From Verrucomicrobiota bacterium (GTDB lineage Bacteria > Verrucomicrobiota > Verrucomicrobiia > Chthoniobacterales > SZAS-18), in assembly GCA_018240025.1 (NCBI GenBank), contig JAFEGM010000006.1:131278-195277 (forward strand): a stretch of 64,000 nt of DNA, in the 5' to 3' direction. This document shows, piece after piece, positions 1-8,493 of this stretch. The notes under the pieces were generated by a model. It was not told the origin of the DNA and made no database searches. It saw only the letters and a list, made by a program, of their open reading frames with translations. Each line of letters starts with the position of its first letter. The stretch's first letter is position 1. Made by a program: the position numbers and the translations under genes.

Positions 1-617
1 GCATGCTGACCTCCAATCCCTACCGGGCCGAGGACGGTCCGCGCCTCGGCGGCACCGTCGGTCCCGCGCTGCCGGGCGTGGAATTGCGGGTGGTCGACGG
101 CGAGGGACGCGCTTGCGCAGAGGGCCAGGTGGGGGACGTACAGGTGCGCGGCCCCAACGTCTGCCTCGGCTACTGGCGCGCCCCCGAGAAGACGCAGCAG
201 GACTGGACTCCGGATGGCTGGTTCCAGACCGGCGATGTAGGTCGCCTGGGCGGTCCCGCGCTCGGGACCGAGGCCGCGCCGGCGACGTATCTGAGCATTG
301 TCGGCCGCTCGAAGGACCTGATCATTGCCGGTGGGTTCAACATCTATCCGAAGGAGGTCGAGAGCCAGCTGGACGAGTTGCCTGGCGTGCTGGAGAGCGC
401 CGTCTTCGGCATCCCCGATGCCGATCTCGGCGAACGCGTCGCGGCCGTGGTAGTGCCCCGTCCCGGCGCGACCCTCGTGCCCGAGGAACTGATCTCCGCT
501 CTTCGCGCCCGGCTTGCCAGTTTCAAGGTCCCCAAGCGTCTCGAGATCCTTCCCGAGTTGCCCCGCAATGCCATGGGCAAGGTCCTGAAGGCAGCCTTGA
601 GAGAGCGGGCGAAGTAA
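1..617 (+). CDS. matB: Malonyl-/acyl-CoA synthetase, C-terminal part (5' truncated by window)
   Basis: This is the C-terminal portion of an adenylate-forming (ANL superfamily) acyl-CoA ligase, which activates a carboxylate with ATP and transfers it to CoA. The frame is open to the window edge, so the ATG at 3 is an internal Met. Visible motifs are the TSNPY...GTVG segment typical of malonyl-CoA synthetases, the hinge region GRSKDLIIAGGFNIYPKEVE, and the C-terminal catalytic Lys in NAMGKVLK. The MatB assignment rests mainly on the SNPY..R.GTVG..LPGVE segment. Other short- or medium-chain acyl-CoA ligases remain possible because the substrate pocket lies upstream of the window. A TRAP dicarboxylate-type transporter 10 kb downstream would fit malonate use, but the two are not adjacent. 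Confidence 0.75.
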   Translation, partial: MLTSNPYRAEDGPRLGGTVGPALPGVELRVVDGEGRACAEGQVGDVQVRGPNVCLGYWRAPEKTQQDWTPDGWFQTGDVGRLGGPALGTEAAPATYLSIVGRSKDLIIAGGFNIYPKEVESQLDELPGVLESAVFGIPDADLGERVAAVVVPRPGATLVPEELISALRARLASFKVPKRLEILPELPRNAMGKVLKAALRERAK

Positions 618-618
618 T

Positions 619-637
619 CCGCACTCCGCGAGTGCGG
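619..637. repeat. Palindrome CCGCACTC-N3-GAGTGCGG
   Basis: Two bases after the stop codon of the acyl-CoA ligase lies a perfect 8-bp inverted repeat, CCGCACTC/GAGTGCGG, with a 3-base loop. There is no T-run, so it is not a classical terminator. The same 8-bp arms recur at 39468-39486 and inside the terminator at 60018-60046, and the first and second copies are both preceded by GTARTCCG. This suggests a dispersed REP-like palindrome. The rest of 638-757 shows no gene. Confidence 0.7.
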
Positions 638-757
638 CTGGCCGAGCGGATCCGCCACGCGCCGTCCCGGAAAACCGCGGCGTTTTCCCACCGGCACAGT
701 CACTCGTCACTAACCGGTGCCCGCTGAGCGGGGGATGGGCGGAGGATCGTCGCCGCT

Positions 758-1588
758 ATGCGGCTGTATCGATTCCTTCCCGACCTCGGTCATCCGGCCA
801 CGCCTCCGCCCGATGACGGTGCCTATCTGATCCTCGGAGGCGCCCAGGCGCGTCCCGCCACGCTCGGCGCGCGGCTCCACTTCGTCACGGCGGTCGACGG
901 CCGCTTCGAACTCCGCGCCGGACTGCGGACCCTGCTGCTCGAGCAGGGCGACTACGTCGTCCTGCCAGCGGGCCAGCCCGTCACCATCCAGCCCATGCCG
1001 ACTTCGCGCGGACGGCTCTTCGTCGTCGGGGCGGCCAAATCCGCGCGTACGGGCGACTACTTCGAGGACACCCGCCGGGCGGACGAATTCGTCAGTCCTT
1101 TGCTCGATCAGCTCCGCAGCGCGGTCGAGGGCGGGCGGGCCAGCCGCCGCCAGGCGGAATGCTGCCTGGAGGCGCTGCTCGAGGCGACCGCGCGGCGCGA
1201 TGCCGCCACGCGCGAGCGTCTGGCCGAACTCGGCGCCGAGCGGGCGGAGACGCGCGACGACCACTTCCGCCGCATTCAGCGGGCCCGGGAATACATGGAC
1301 GCCCGCTGCGGCGAGCTCCCCACTGCGGCGCATGCGGCGCAGATCGCCTGCATGTCGGTGGCCCACTTCCACCGCCGCTTCGCCCTCATCGTCGGCGAGA
1401 CGCCGCATCGCTACCTGACCCAGCGCCGCCTCCACGAGGCCCGCACGCAACTGCGCGATTCGCAGGTCAGCATCTCGCGCCTCGGTCACTCGCTGGGGTT
1501 CGAGTGCCCCTGGACGCTGAGCGCCCTTTTCCGCCGCGCCTACGGCGTCACGCCCACGCAATTCCGCGAGGGGCTGGCCGCCGCCTGA
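758..1588 (+). CDS. AraC family transcriptional regulator
   Basis: The protein has 276 residues. The N-terminal part has a cupin-like look (LLLEQGDYVVLPAGQPVTI) and would bind a small ligand. The C-terminal ~100 residues are an AraC/XylS double helix-turn-helix, with AAQIACMSVAHFHRRFALIV for the first HTH and ISRLGHSLGFECPWTLSALF plus FRRAYGVTPTQFREG for the second. It is a DNA-binding activator or repressor acting in the cytoplasm. It lies 29 bp upstream of, and in the same direction as, the TonB-dependent receptor gene, which makes that receptor its most likely target. The ligand is unknown. Confidence 0.9.
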   Translation: MRLYRFLPDLGHPATPPPDDGAYLILGGAQARPATLGARLHFVTAVDGRFELRAGLRTLLLEQGDYVVLPAGQPVTIQPMPTSRGRLFVVGAAKSARTGDYFEDTRRADEFVSPLLDQLRSAVEGGRASRRQAECCLEALLEATARRDAATRERLAELGAERAETRDDHFRRIQRAREYMDARCGELPTAAHAAQIACMSVAHFHRRFALIVGETPHRYLTQRRLHEARTQLRDSQVSISRLGHSLGFECPWTLSALFRRAYGVTPTQFREGLAAA

Positions 1589-1617
1589 GCGCAACCCACC
1601 CAAAACCAAACCAACGC

Positions 1618-4600
1618 ATGAAACAAAACCCAGGAATCCTCACCCGGCGCAGCGCCGGGGTGCTCGCGGCCATGGCGGCCCTGAGCTCGGCCTCGCCTCC
1701 TCTGCGGGCGCAGGACGCCGAACCGGCCCGCGTGGTCGTGACCGGCTCCTACATCCCCACGGCGGAATCCGAAGGCCCGCTGCCGGTCACCGTCTACAGC
1801 GCCTCGGTGCTGCAGAAGATCGGCGCCAACACTCCGGTGGAGGGCCTCCGCCAGCTGCCGTCGTTCGTCGGCAACACTGCCACGGAGAACGACTCCAACG
1901 GCGGCAACGGCTCGGCCAACATCGCCCTGCGCGGACTCGGGCCGAACAACACGCTCACGCTCATCAACGGCCGCCGCACCACGGTGAACGGCTTCGGCAA
2001 CGTGAACGCCATTCCGATCGGCGCGCTCGACCGTTCCGAGATCCTCAAGGACGGCGCCGGCGCCATTTACGGCTCCGACGCAGTCGCGGGCGTGGCCAAT
2101 CTGATCCTGATCAACGGACCGGGCGCCACGCCGCTCAACGGCGTCGAGATCGACCTCCTCTACGGCAACACCACCGACCGCGATGCCCGCGTCATCCAGG
2201 GCTACATCCGTGGCGGCTTCGCCAACGACAAGATGGCCGTGGCCTTCGCCGCGGAGTATTACGATCGCGACGCGATCTTCTCCCGCGATCGCGAGGTCTC
2301 CAACACGTCGAACCGCCTTCCGCTCGGCGGCAACAACGGCGGCAGCCCGACCTTCCCGGGTCGCGTCACGCTGGGCGGCACGGCCTCCACCGGCGGCGGT
2401 GCGCGGATCCTCATCAATCCGCTGAACCTGCCCACCGGGCCCGCCTCGTACCGAGCCTATGGCGGCCCGGCTTCGGCCGATCCGTTCAACTTCCGGCTGT
2501 ACACGCCAGCCATTCCGCCGCAGGAAAAGTACCAGACCTACGTCACGGCCTCGTACAACGTCTTCGGCAAGGCCATGGTGGCTTACGCCGACATGCTCTA
2601 CGCGAAGACCAAGCAGGACAACGGCCTGGCGCCGGCGCCCTTCACGCTGAACGCCGGTACCCGTCGCTTCAATAACGGTGACGGCCCGACCGGTTTCGTG
2701 ACCAATCCGCGCGACGGTGTCGAGCTGAGCCCGTTCAATCCCTTCGGCATCTTTAACTCGCCGACCGCGGCGGTTAACCCTGGCCCGAGCCCGTCCCGTC
2801 AGCTGACGGCGGTGCAGTACCGCCTGGTCGATGAACTCGGCAACCGCCGCTCGTTCTTCGATTCGGACACCTGGCGCTACACCTTCGGCCTGAAGGGCGA
2901 GTTCGTCTTCAAGAACAATCCGTTCATCGACTTCCTGAACTATGACGGAGGCATGGTGTACGAGCGTTCGGACAATCTCCGCATCGACCGCGGCGACGCC
3001 CAGCGTTCGCTCATTGTGGCCGCCTTGGCTGCCGGTCAGTTCAATCCGTTCCGCGGCCTCGGTTCGCCCGTGGCGGGCACGGCGCCTGTCTACAACGCCG
3101 CCGGCGTGCAGACGGGAACGGCTGCCTACGACAATGCCGCCGCCGTGGCGGCAGCGTCCTACACGGGCCGGTCGTTCTTCTATGCGCATGACTTCCTGAT
3201 CGACGCGCGCATCGCGGGCAATCTGTTCCCGACGCTCCCGCAGGGCGGCATCGGCTTCAACGTGGGCATGGAGTTCCGCTCCAGCCGCACCACCTCGGTG
3301 CCAGATCCGGTGCAGGTCAATGGCGACCAGCTCGGCTTCAATGCTTCGCCCAACACGAAGTACAAGCAGGAGGTCCGCTCGTTCTACGCCGAGTTCAGTC
3401 TGCCGGTCATCACGCCGAAGATGAAGGTGCCCTTGGTCCGCTCCTTCGACCTCTCGGCGGCCGTCCGCTACGAGGAGTTCGAGAGCTTCGACCAGCTGCT
3501 CGGTGGCTACTTCGCCGCCGATGGCGTCACCGTCATCCCAGGCGGCAAGAAGGTGAACAGCGGCGTGAAGCCGCGCTTCACCATGCGCTGGCAGCCGATC
3601 GAGGATCTGACCATCCGTGGCTCCTACGGCGAGTCGTTCCTCGCGCCCACTCCCGCGCAGCTCTTCGCTCCGCCGGCGCAGAACTTCCCGCAGCTGTTCG
3701 ATCCGCTGACGAACCAGACCCTCCAGGTCTCGACGCTCCAGGGCGGCAATCCGAACCTGACGCCGGAGAAGTCCACGAGCTGGACGGCGGGGCTCGTCTA
3801 CACGCCGAAGTACGTGCGTGGCCTGACGATCACCCTCGATTACTACCAGATCATCACCCGGGACGTCATCCTGCCGGCGGCGAACTTCGCCCAGCTGGTA
3901 CTGACGGCCAACGGACAAAGCGGCGGCACGGCCTTCGCGAATCTGGTCACCCGCATCGAGGACGGCACGCCGACCCAGATTCTGGCGCGCACCTCCAACG
4001 CCGGTAAGCGCTTCGTTTCCGGTCTGGACGCCACCGCCGTCTATCAGTTGCCCTACGATCGCTTCGGGCAGTTCACGTTCTCCGCTGGATTGAACTACTT
4101 CCTGGCTTGGAAGGCCGAAGGTATCGCCGGACTCGGCGCGACCAACTTCCTCGGCAACTACAACAACGGCACCCAGCCGCTCGCTCCCGGCGCGATCCCG
4201 CGCCTGAAGGGCTTCTTCCGCACCGAATGGTCGTGGAAGGGCTTCGAGTGGGTGGGCACGATCAACTACATCGGCGACTTCAAGGACGATCCCGCCTTCA
4301 TCCTCGATCCGACGATCATCCCGCGCACGGTGCCGTCCTACGTCACCTTCGACACGCAGCTCTCCTACGAGTTCAAGCGTCCGAAGACCGCCCCGACCGA
4401 GCAGGTCGACGGCAAGGGCGTCCGCACGCAGGTGGCAGCTGACACCAGCGGCACCTTCGCGCAGAAGCTCCTCTGGGGCACGAAGCTGAAGGTCGGTGTG
4501 GTCAACCTGTTCGATCGCCAGCCGCCGTCCGTGCTGGGCGCGTTCAACGACAACTACGACACGTCGTTGTACAGCATCCGCAATCGGTACATCTACGTCG

Positions 4601-4620
4601 GCATCAACAAGAAGTTCTGA
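1618..4620 (+). CDS. TonB-dependent outer-membrane receptor
   Basis: The 1000-residue outer-membrane receptor starts at the ATG at 1618, which gives a clear signal peptide ending near LRAQDA; the frame stays open further upstream into the AraC gene but without a plausible N-terminus. The plug domain covers roughly residues 40-170 (VVVTGSYIP, NIALRGLGPNNTLTLINGRR, EILKDGAGAIYGSDAVAGV), followed by a long beta-barrel that ends in ...YVGINKKF with the terminal Phe expected for Bam-dependent insertion. It resembles the large Verrucomicrobial/SusC-less receptors thought to take up oligosaccharides or siderophores. No SusD partner lies nearby, so the substrate cannot be told. The AraC regulator directly upstream probably controls it, and a strong terminator follows. 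Confidence 0.93.
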   Translation: MKQNPGILTRRSAGVLAAMAALSSASPPLRAQDAEPARVVVTGSYIPTAESEGPLPVTVYSASVLQKIGANTPVEGLRQLPSFVGNTATENDSNGGNGSANIALRGLGPNNTLTLINGRRTTVNGFGNVNAIPIGALDRSEILKDGAGAIYGSDAVAGVANLILINGPGATPLNGVEIDLLYGNTTDRDARVIQGYIRGGFANDKMAVAFAAEYYDRDAIFSRDREVSNTSNRLPLGGNNGGSPTFPGRVTLGGTASTGGGARILINPLNLPTGPASYRAYGGPASADPFNFRLYTPAIPPQEKYQTYVTASYNVFGKAMVAYADMLYAKTKQDNGLAPAPFTLNAGTRRFNNGDGPTGFVTNPRDGVELSPFNPFGIFNSPTAAVNPGPSPSRQLTAVQYRLVDELGNRRSFFDSDTWRYTFGLKGEFVFKNNPFIDFLNYDGGMVYERSDNLRIDRGDAQRSLIVAALAAGQFNPFRGLGSPVAGTAPVYNAAGVQTGTAAYDNAAAVAAASYTGRSFFYAHDFLIDARIAGNLFPTLPQGGIGFNVGMEFRSSRTTSVPDPVQVNGDQLGFNASPNTKYKQEVRSFYAEFSLPVITPKMKVPLVRSFDLSAAVRYEEFESFDQLLGGYFAADGVTVIPGGKKVNSGVKPRFTMRWQPIEDLTIRGSYGESFLAPTPAQLFAPPAQNFPQLFDPLTNQTLQVSTLQGGNPNLTPEKSTSWTAGLVYTPKYVRGLTITLDYYQIITRDVILPAANFAQLVLTANGQSGGTAFANLVTRIEDGTPTQILARTSNAGKRFVSGLDATAVYQLPYDRFGQFTFSAGLNYFLAWKAEGIAGLGATNFLGNYNNGTQPLAPGAIPRLKGFFRTEWSWKGFEWVGTINYIGDFKDDPAFILDPTIIPRTVPSYVTFDTQLSYEFKRPKTAPTEQVDGKGVRTQVAADTSGTFAQKLLWGTKLKVGVVNLFDRQPPSVLGAFNDNYDTSLYSIRNRYIYVGINKKF

Positions 4621-4664
4621 GCAAGTCGGGCGGGGAGGAAATCCGCCCGCAGAGAGCCAACCCG

Positions 4665-4694
4665 AAGGCCCCGGTCGCGAGACCGGGGCCTTTT
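4665..4694 (+). terminator. Rho-independent terminator after TonB receptor
   Basis: A GC-rich perfect hairpin, AAGGCCCCGGTC-GCGA-GACCGGGGCC, is followed by TTTT, 44 bp downstream of the receptor stop. The A/T-flanked stem could work in both directions. Confidence 0.88.
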
Positions 4695-4695
4695 G

Positions 4696-4822
4696 GCCTC
4701 GCTGAGGCTCGGCATAGACAATACGAAATAGGCGATAGGCGATCGTGATCCACCGCGGGTTTGGCCGCCGTTTATCGCCTATTGCCTATATTCCTATTGC
4801 CTATGCCGAGCCTCAGCGAGGC
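4696..4822. repeat. Inverted-repeat element with GGCGATA heptamers, copy 1
   Basis: Perfect 22-bp inverted arms (4696-4717 and 4801-4822, core GAGGCTCGGCATAG/CTATGCCGAGCCTC) bound an 83-bp interior. The interior carries AATAGGCGATAGGCGAT on the left and its degenerate complement (ATCGCCTATTGCCTAT) on the right. The same arms bound the element at 29714-29990. The element lies between the convergent TonB receptor and phosphodiesterase-TPR genes, and the latter gene reads into it: its last ~17 codons and stop (4772-4774) lie in the element's right half. It looks like a REP/MITE-type palindromic element. No transposase lies nearby. Confidence 0.85.
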
Positions 4823-6802
4823 GAGGCGCTTCAGCATTTCGGAGGCGTGGTGGCGGGCGCGGGCGCGATCGCGCTTGGCGCTGAAATAAAGGCGGGCGAG
4901 GCAGCGATGGGGGAAAGGGTGTTCTGGGGCCAGCTCGGCGGCGTGATGGAAAGCGCGCAGGGCCCAGTCGATCTGGCCGCGGCGGGCGAGGGCGATTCCC
5001 AAATTGAGATGGGTCTGGGCGCGCGCGTGCTGCAGGGAGGCGGAGCGCATGTGATGGAAGATGGCGTCGTCGAGGGCATCGCGCTCGCGCAGCGCCACGC
5101 CGAGTCCATCGTGGGCCTCGGCCGATTCGGGATCGCGCTCCAGGGCGCGGCGAAAGGTCTGCTCGGCTTCGGACCAGCGACCCAGTCGGAGGAGTACCAC
5201 GCCGAGCTGCGTGAGTACGGCGGGCGCCTCGCGCTCGTGCGCGGCCACCGTGCGGAGGAGGCGCTCGGCTTCGGCGGGTTGGTCCTCGGCCAGGGCGAGC
5301 CGGGCGCGGAGGAGATCGAGCTGGGCCAGGCCCGGTTCGACGGCCGCGGCCCGCTCGGCGCTGGCGCGGGCTTCGGCGAGCCGGCCGAGCGCGAGCAGGC
5401 ACAGCGCCTCGCGGCAGCGCAGGCGGGCGTCTTCGCGTTCGCCCAGCAGTTGCGTGAGCAAAGGCAGCGCTTCCGCGGGGCGGCCGTGCGCGAAATGAAC
5501 CTGCGCCAGGACCCCGAGCCGCAGGCGGGCGATCTCCTGCAGATATTCGCGCAGGTTCTCACCCGGGGGCGGGAGGTAGCCCAGGGCGACAAGTTGATCG
5601 AGCGCCGCGGCCGTGGCCCAGGGGTCGTCGTGGGATGCGTTCTCTCCCCGGTGCACGCCATCGTCGGGATGCGGTGCCTCCAAGCTCGGGCCGGAACGGG
5701 GCGCGAGACCGTCGAGCGCGGCGGTCATGGTCGTGCCGGCGAAATCCTCCGGCACGGGCAGGCCGAGCAGCGTCAGGATCGTCGGGGCCACGTCCAGCAG
5801 GGTGGCGCCGTGGACGAGCGCATCGCGCCGCAAACCCGGGCCGGCCGCGACGAAGACGCCGTAGGGGCGATGCCAGGCCAGGGGATTGGGATCCAGTTGG
5901 CCGTCCTCGCCGCGCGGGCGCGCCGTTCCGCTGCAAAAGCCGTGATCCGAAAGCACGATGACCGCAGCGTCCGGGCCGGCGATCTCCAGCCAGCGGCCGA
6001 GCATGAGGTCGTGGTATTCGTAGACCCGCTCCAGCGTGCGGCCGTAGATCTGATGCTGCTCGGCGCTCACCTTCGGAAGGCGTGGCGGAGCCAGCGGCAT
6101 GAGCGCGTGGCCCACGTGGTCGATCAAGTCGTGGTACACCGCCAGGAAGTCCCAGGCCTGCGTTTCGGCCAGCCAGGTGGCTGCGTGATGCACCGAGGCG
6201 CATTTGGCCAGCTGCGTGGTGAAGGCGTGCAGGAGCGGGTCGTCGTCGGCCGGCAGGCGTTCGAGGAAGAAGGGCGCCACCTGAGCCGGGGTGAGATCGG
6301 CCGGACGCACGAGCAATTCCGCCAGGGTCTCGGCGAGTTCCGGAGGATGGCAGCACGCGGCCGGCAACGACGAGGTGTGCAGCGCGGCCTCGGCGAAGCG
6401 GTCGGAGACGATGGCGCCGTGGATCGGCTCGGCCGGATGCGAGGCGAACCAGTTCACCACGACGGCGCGCCGGCCCTGCTGCGAGAGAAGATTCCAAAGC
6501 GCCTTTACTCGCCGCGAAGTGCTCGCCACCGGCCGCGGCTGGCCGCTGGCGGGATCAGGCTCGACGAAGCCGAGGATGTCGTGCCGGTCGCCGGTCTGGC
6601 CGGTCGCGATCGACGTCCAGAGCATCGGCGACAGCATCGGCGAGAGCGAGGCGATGCGCCCGCTGACGCCGCGGTCGATCAAGCCCGCGAGGTTCGGCAG
6701 CCGCCCCGCGTCGAGCAGGGGCTGCAGGAAGTCCCAGTCGGCGGCGTCCCAGCCGAGGAGGAGCACGCGCGCCGGGCGAACCGGGACCGCACCTTCGGCC
6801 AC
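4772..6802 (-). CDS. Alkaline-phosphatase-superfamily phosphodiesterase with TPR domain
   Basis: This 676-residue protein has two halves. Residues ~10-400 are a type I phosphodiesterase/nucleotide pyrophosphatase (alkaline phosphatase superfamily) domain, with an N-terminal metal/nucleophile region VLLLGWDAADW and PMLWTSIATGQ and a metal-binding LSDHGF near residue 287. Residues ~430-650 are TPR helices such as VLLRLGRWSEAEQTFRRALE. No signal peptide is seen, so it is probably cytoplasmic. The start is a GTG at 6802, one base after the stop of the PEP-CTERM gene, so the pair forms an operon. The C-terminus (RLGIGNRNIGNRR) is encoded by the inverted-repeat element, which suggests that the original stop was displaced by the insertion. 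The substrate is unknown. Confidence 0.85.
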   Translation of the reverse strand: MAEGAVPVRPARVLLLGWDAADWDFLQPLLDAGRLPNLAGLIDRGVSGRIASLSPMLSPMLWTSIATGQTGDRHDILGFVEPDPASGQPRPVASTSRRVKALWNLLSQQGRRAVVVNWFASHPAEPIHGAIVSDRFAEAALHTSSLPAACCHPPELAETLAELLVRPADLTPAQVAPFFLERLPADDDPLLHAFTTQLAKCASVHHAATWLAETQAWDFLAVYHDLIDHVGHALMPLAPPRLPKVSAEQHQIYGRTLERVYEYHDLMLGRWLEIAGPDAAVIVLSDHGFCSGTARPRGEDGQLDPNPLAWHRPYGVFVAAGPGLRRDALVHGATLLDVAPTILTLLGLPVPEDFAGTTMTAALDGLAPRSGPSLEAPHPDDGVHRGENASHDDPWATAAALDQLVALGYLPPPGENLREYLQEIARLRLGVLAQVHFAHGRPAEALPLLTQLLGEREDARLRCREALCLLALGRLAEARASAERAAAVEPGLAQLDLLRARLALAEDQPAEAERLLRTVAAHEREAPAVLTQLGVVLLRLGRWSEAEQTFRRALERDPESAEAHDGLGVALRERDALDDAIFHHMRSASLQHARAQTHLNLGIALARRGQIDWALRAFHHAAELAPEHPFPHRCLARLYFSAKRDRARARHHASEMLKRLASLRLGIGNRNIGNRR

Positions 6803-6803
6803 G

Positions 6804-7511
6804 TCAGGCGGCCGGTTCGGTCGCCGCTGTCGTCTGCTTGCGCCGACGCGCCACCTGCAGCGCGACCAGGCCGCCCGCGGCCAGTGCCGCCAGCGTGGTG
6901 CCAGGCTCCGGCACGGCGGCGGTGGCGCCGGTCAGGATGCCGGTGTTCGGCGTGCTGTTGAACGCCGCGCTCAGGAAATCGATCGTTCCAACCGAGCCGT
7001 TCGCGTTCACCCGCGCCTCCAAATAGCCGTAGTGCGTCTGGCCGGCGATATTGAAACGAAAGCCGAGGAAGCGCGACTGGCCGAGATTGCCGCCGGATGC
7101 GAAACCACCGTAGAGATTGCCCGCGTAGAGCGAGCCGAGAATCATGACGGTGACGCTGCTGCCGGAGAAGGCCGGATTGCCGGGAGCGATCGAGACGCCT
7201 GACCCGTACGAGCGGGCGTACAGCGCGGAAGGGGTAAAGGCGGGGGTGCCCAGCGCATTGTTGGTGGCATTGACCCCCATGAGCGCCTGCCAGCTGGTGG
7301 CGCTGTAGTACCGGAAGGTGAACTGAAAATCGGTCACCGCGTCGCCATTGACATCCCAGTTCAGCACCGAGGCGCCAGCGCCCGTCCCCACCGGGGTGCT
7401 GATGTTGGGCGGCAGCGTCGCCATGACGATGTCCGCGTAGGCCGAGGAACTGGCGGCGAGCGCCGCGGCGCCTGCCAAACCGACGCGAAGAGAGGGTGAC
7501 GTCTTTGTCAT
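6804..7511 (-). CDS. PEP-CTERM sorting domain secreted protein
   Basis: The 235-residue protein begins with a signal peptide (VGLAGAAALAASSSAYA) and ends with the PEP-CTERM signature: VPEPG, a hydrophobic stretch LAALAAGGLVAL, then the basic cluster ARRRK with a 10-residue tail. Such proteins are processed by an exosortase and associated with exopolysaccharide at the cell surface. The middle has no named domain, but its GFRF..AGQTHYGY segment resembles that of the other PEP-CTERM protein at 59334-59996, so the two are likely paralogues. It is co-transcribed with the phosphodiesterase-TPR gene (1-bp gap). No exosortase gene is in the window. Confidence 0.88.
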   Translation of the reverse strand: MTKTSPSLRVGLAGAAALAASSSAYADIVMATLPPNISTPVGTGAGASVLNWDVNGDAVTDFQFTFRYYSATSWQALMGVNATNNALGTPAFTPSALYARSYGSGVSIAPGNPAFSGSSVTVMILGSLYAGNLYGGFASGGNLGQSRFLGFRFNIAGQTHYGYLEARVNANGSVGTIDFLSAAFNSTPNTGILTGATAAVPEPGTTLAALAAGGLVALQVARRRKQTTAATEPAA

Positions 7512-7544
7512 AACCCCACGGTGTCTGAAATTCAGGCGGGAATG

Positions 7545-8402
7545 TCAACCTTCGCCTCGCGCCTCCAGCCGATCGAGCCGCGCCAGGACATCGGCCGTCA
7601 GGCGGTCCATCTTCTCGTGCAGGTGCGCGACCTCGAGCTCGGCCTTCAGGTTGACGTCGTATTCCACATCCGAGCGAATGCGGTCCTTGGCGGCCTGCCG
7701 ATTCTGGCTCAGCAGCACGAAGACGGAGAGGAAGATCGCCTCCAGCGAGACCGCCAGCGTGAGGAAGCCGAAGGGGTACGGGTCGAAAGGGGTGACCCCT
7801 GGAATCGGCACCCAGTTGATCGTCAGCCAGGCACCGAAAAAGACCACGTGGAGGAGGAGAAACGGAATGCTGCCGGAGAATTCGGCGATCCAATCCGCCG
7901 CTTTCTGCACACGGGTGCGACGGTCCTCCATCTCCTCGTTGAGGTTGCGCGAGGCCGTGTGGCGCAGCCGCTCGACCGTGGCACGCTGCCGCTTGGCGAG
8001 GGCCGCGAGGAGGTCGAGCGCGGCTTCCGGCCGCTTCTGCAGGAAGGCGCGCAGATCGTCGCGGTCGAGCCGCAGGGTGGTCACGTCGGTCCGCGCGCGG
8101 ACCGAGGCGCTGCGGCCGCTGCCGGGATCGAGGAAGGACAGCTCGCCGAAGAAATCGCCCCGCATGCAGAGCTCGAGCTGGATCGTCTCGCCGGTGTCGT
8201 TCTTGAAGAACACCTCCACCTCGCCGGCGGTCACGATGTAGACGGACTCCCCCGGATCGCCGTAGAGGAAGATCACCTTCCCCGCCGGAAACTCCTCCAC
8301 CTCCACCCGCATCGCGAGATCGGTGCGCTCCGCGTCGTCGAGCAGTTGAAAGAGCGGGACTTCCTTGAGCAGTTCGGCGTCGGGATGCACGCGACCGACC
8401 AT
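7545..8402 (-). CDS. Cyclic-nucleotide-binding domain / DUF1003 membrane protein
   Basis: With the start chosen at 8402 the protein has 285 residues. Residues ~5-115 form a cNMP-binding domain (FPAGKVIFLYGDPGESVYIVTAGEVEVFF, GDFFGELSFLDPGSGRSASVRA with the phosphate-binding cassette). Residues ~150-285 are a DUF1003 region with two membrane helices (IPFLLLHVVFFGAWLTINWV and LTLAVSLEAIFLSVFVLL) and a C-terminal coiled coil. It probably senses a nucleotide at the membrane; its function is unknown. An upstream ATG at 8495 would add 31 residues and would overlap the start codon of the divergent ATP-grasp gene. I prefer 8402 because it leaves ~91 bp for promoters, including an A/T-rich patch near 8425-8435, but neither start has a clear ribosome-binding site. 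Confidence 0.85.
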   Translation of the reverse strand: MVGRVHPDAELLKEVPLFQLLDDAERTDLAMRVEVEEFPAGKVIFLYGDPGESVYIVTAGEVEVFFKNDTGETIQLELCMRGDFFGELSFLDPGSGRSASVRARTDVTTLRLDRDDLRAFLQKRPEAALDLLAALAKRQRATVERLRHTASRNLNEEMEDRRTRVQKAADWIAEFSGSIPFLLLHVVFFGAWLTINWVPIPGVTPFDPYPFGFLTLAVSLEAIFLSVFVLLSQNRQAAKDRIRSDVEYDVNLKAELEVAHLHEKMDRLTADVLARLDRLEARGEG

Positions 8403-8493
8403 GCCCGGTGTGGCCGCCCGCGCAGCTAGAAAAATGCGGCGAACCTTGTCGGACCGAGTCGGGTGGACGACGTAGACGAAGTACCGCTCCGCC

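Noticed and set aside
1540-3918. Long open frame antisense to the TonB receptor
   Set aside because: It is low in hydrophobic cores, rich in Arg/Gly/Val/His, and matches no family, while the sense strand is a clear receptor. It is the usual antisense shadow in high-GC genes.
4745-6961. Open frame on the plus strand opposite the phosphodiesterase-TPR gene
   Set aside because: It lacks recognisable domains, and the minus-strand protein has clear catalytic motifs and TPRs.
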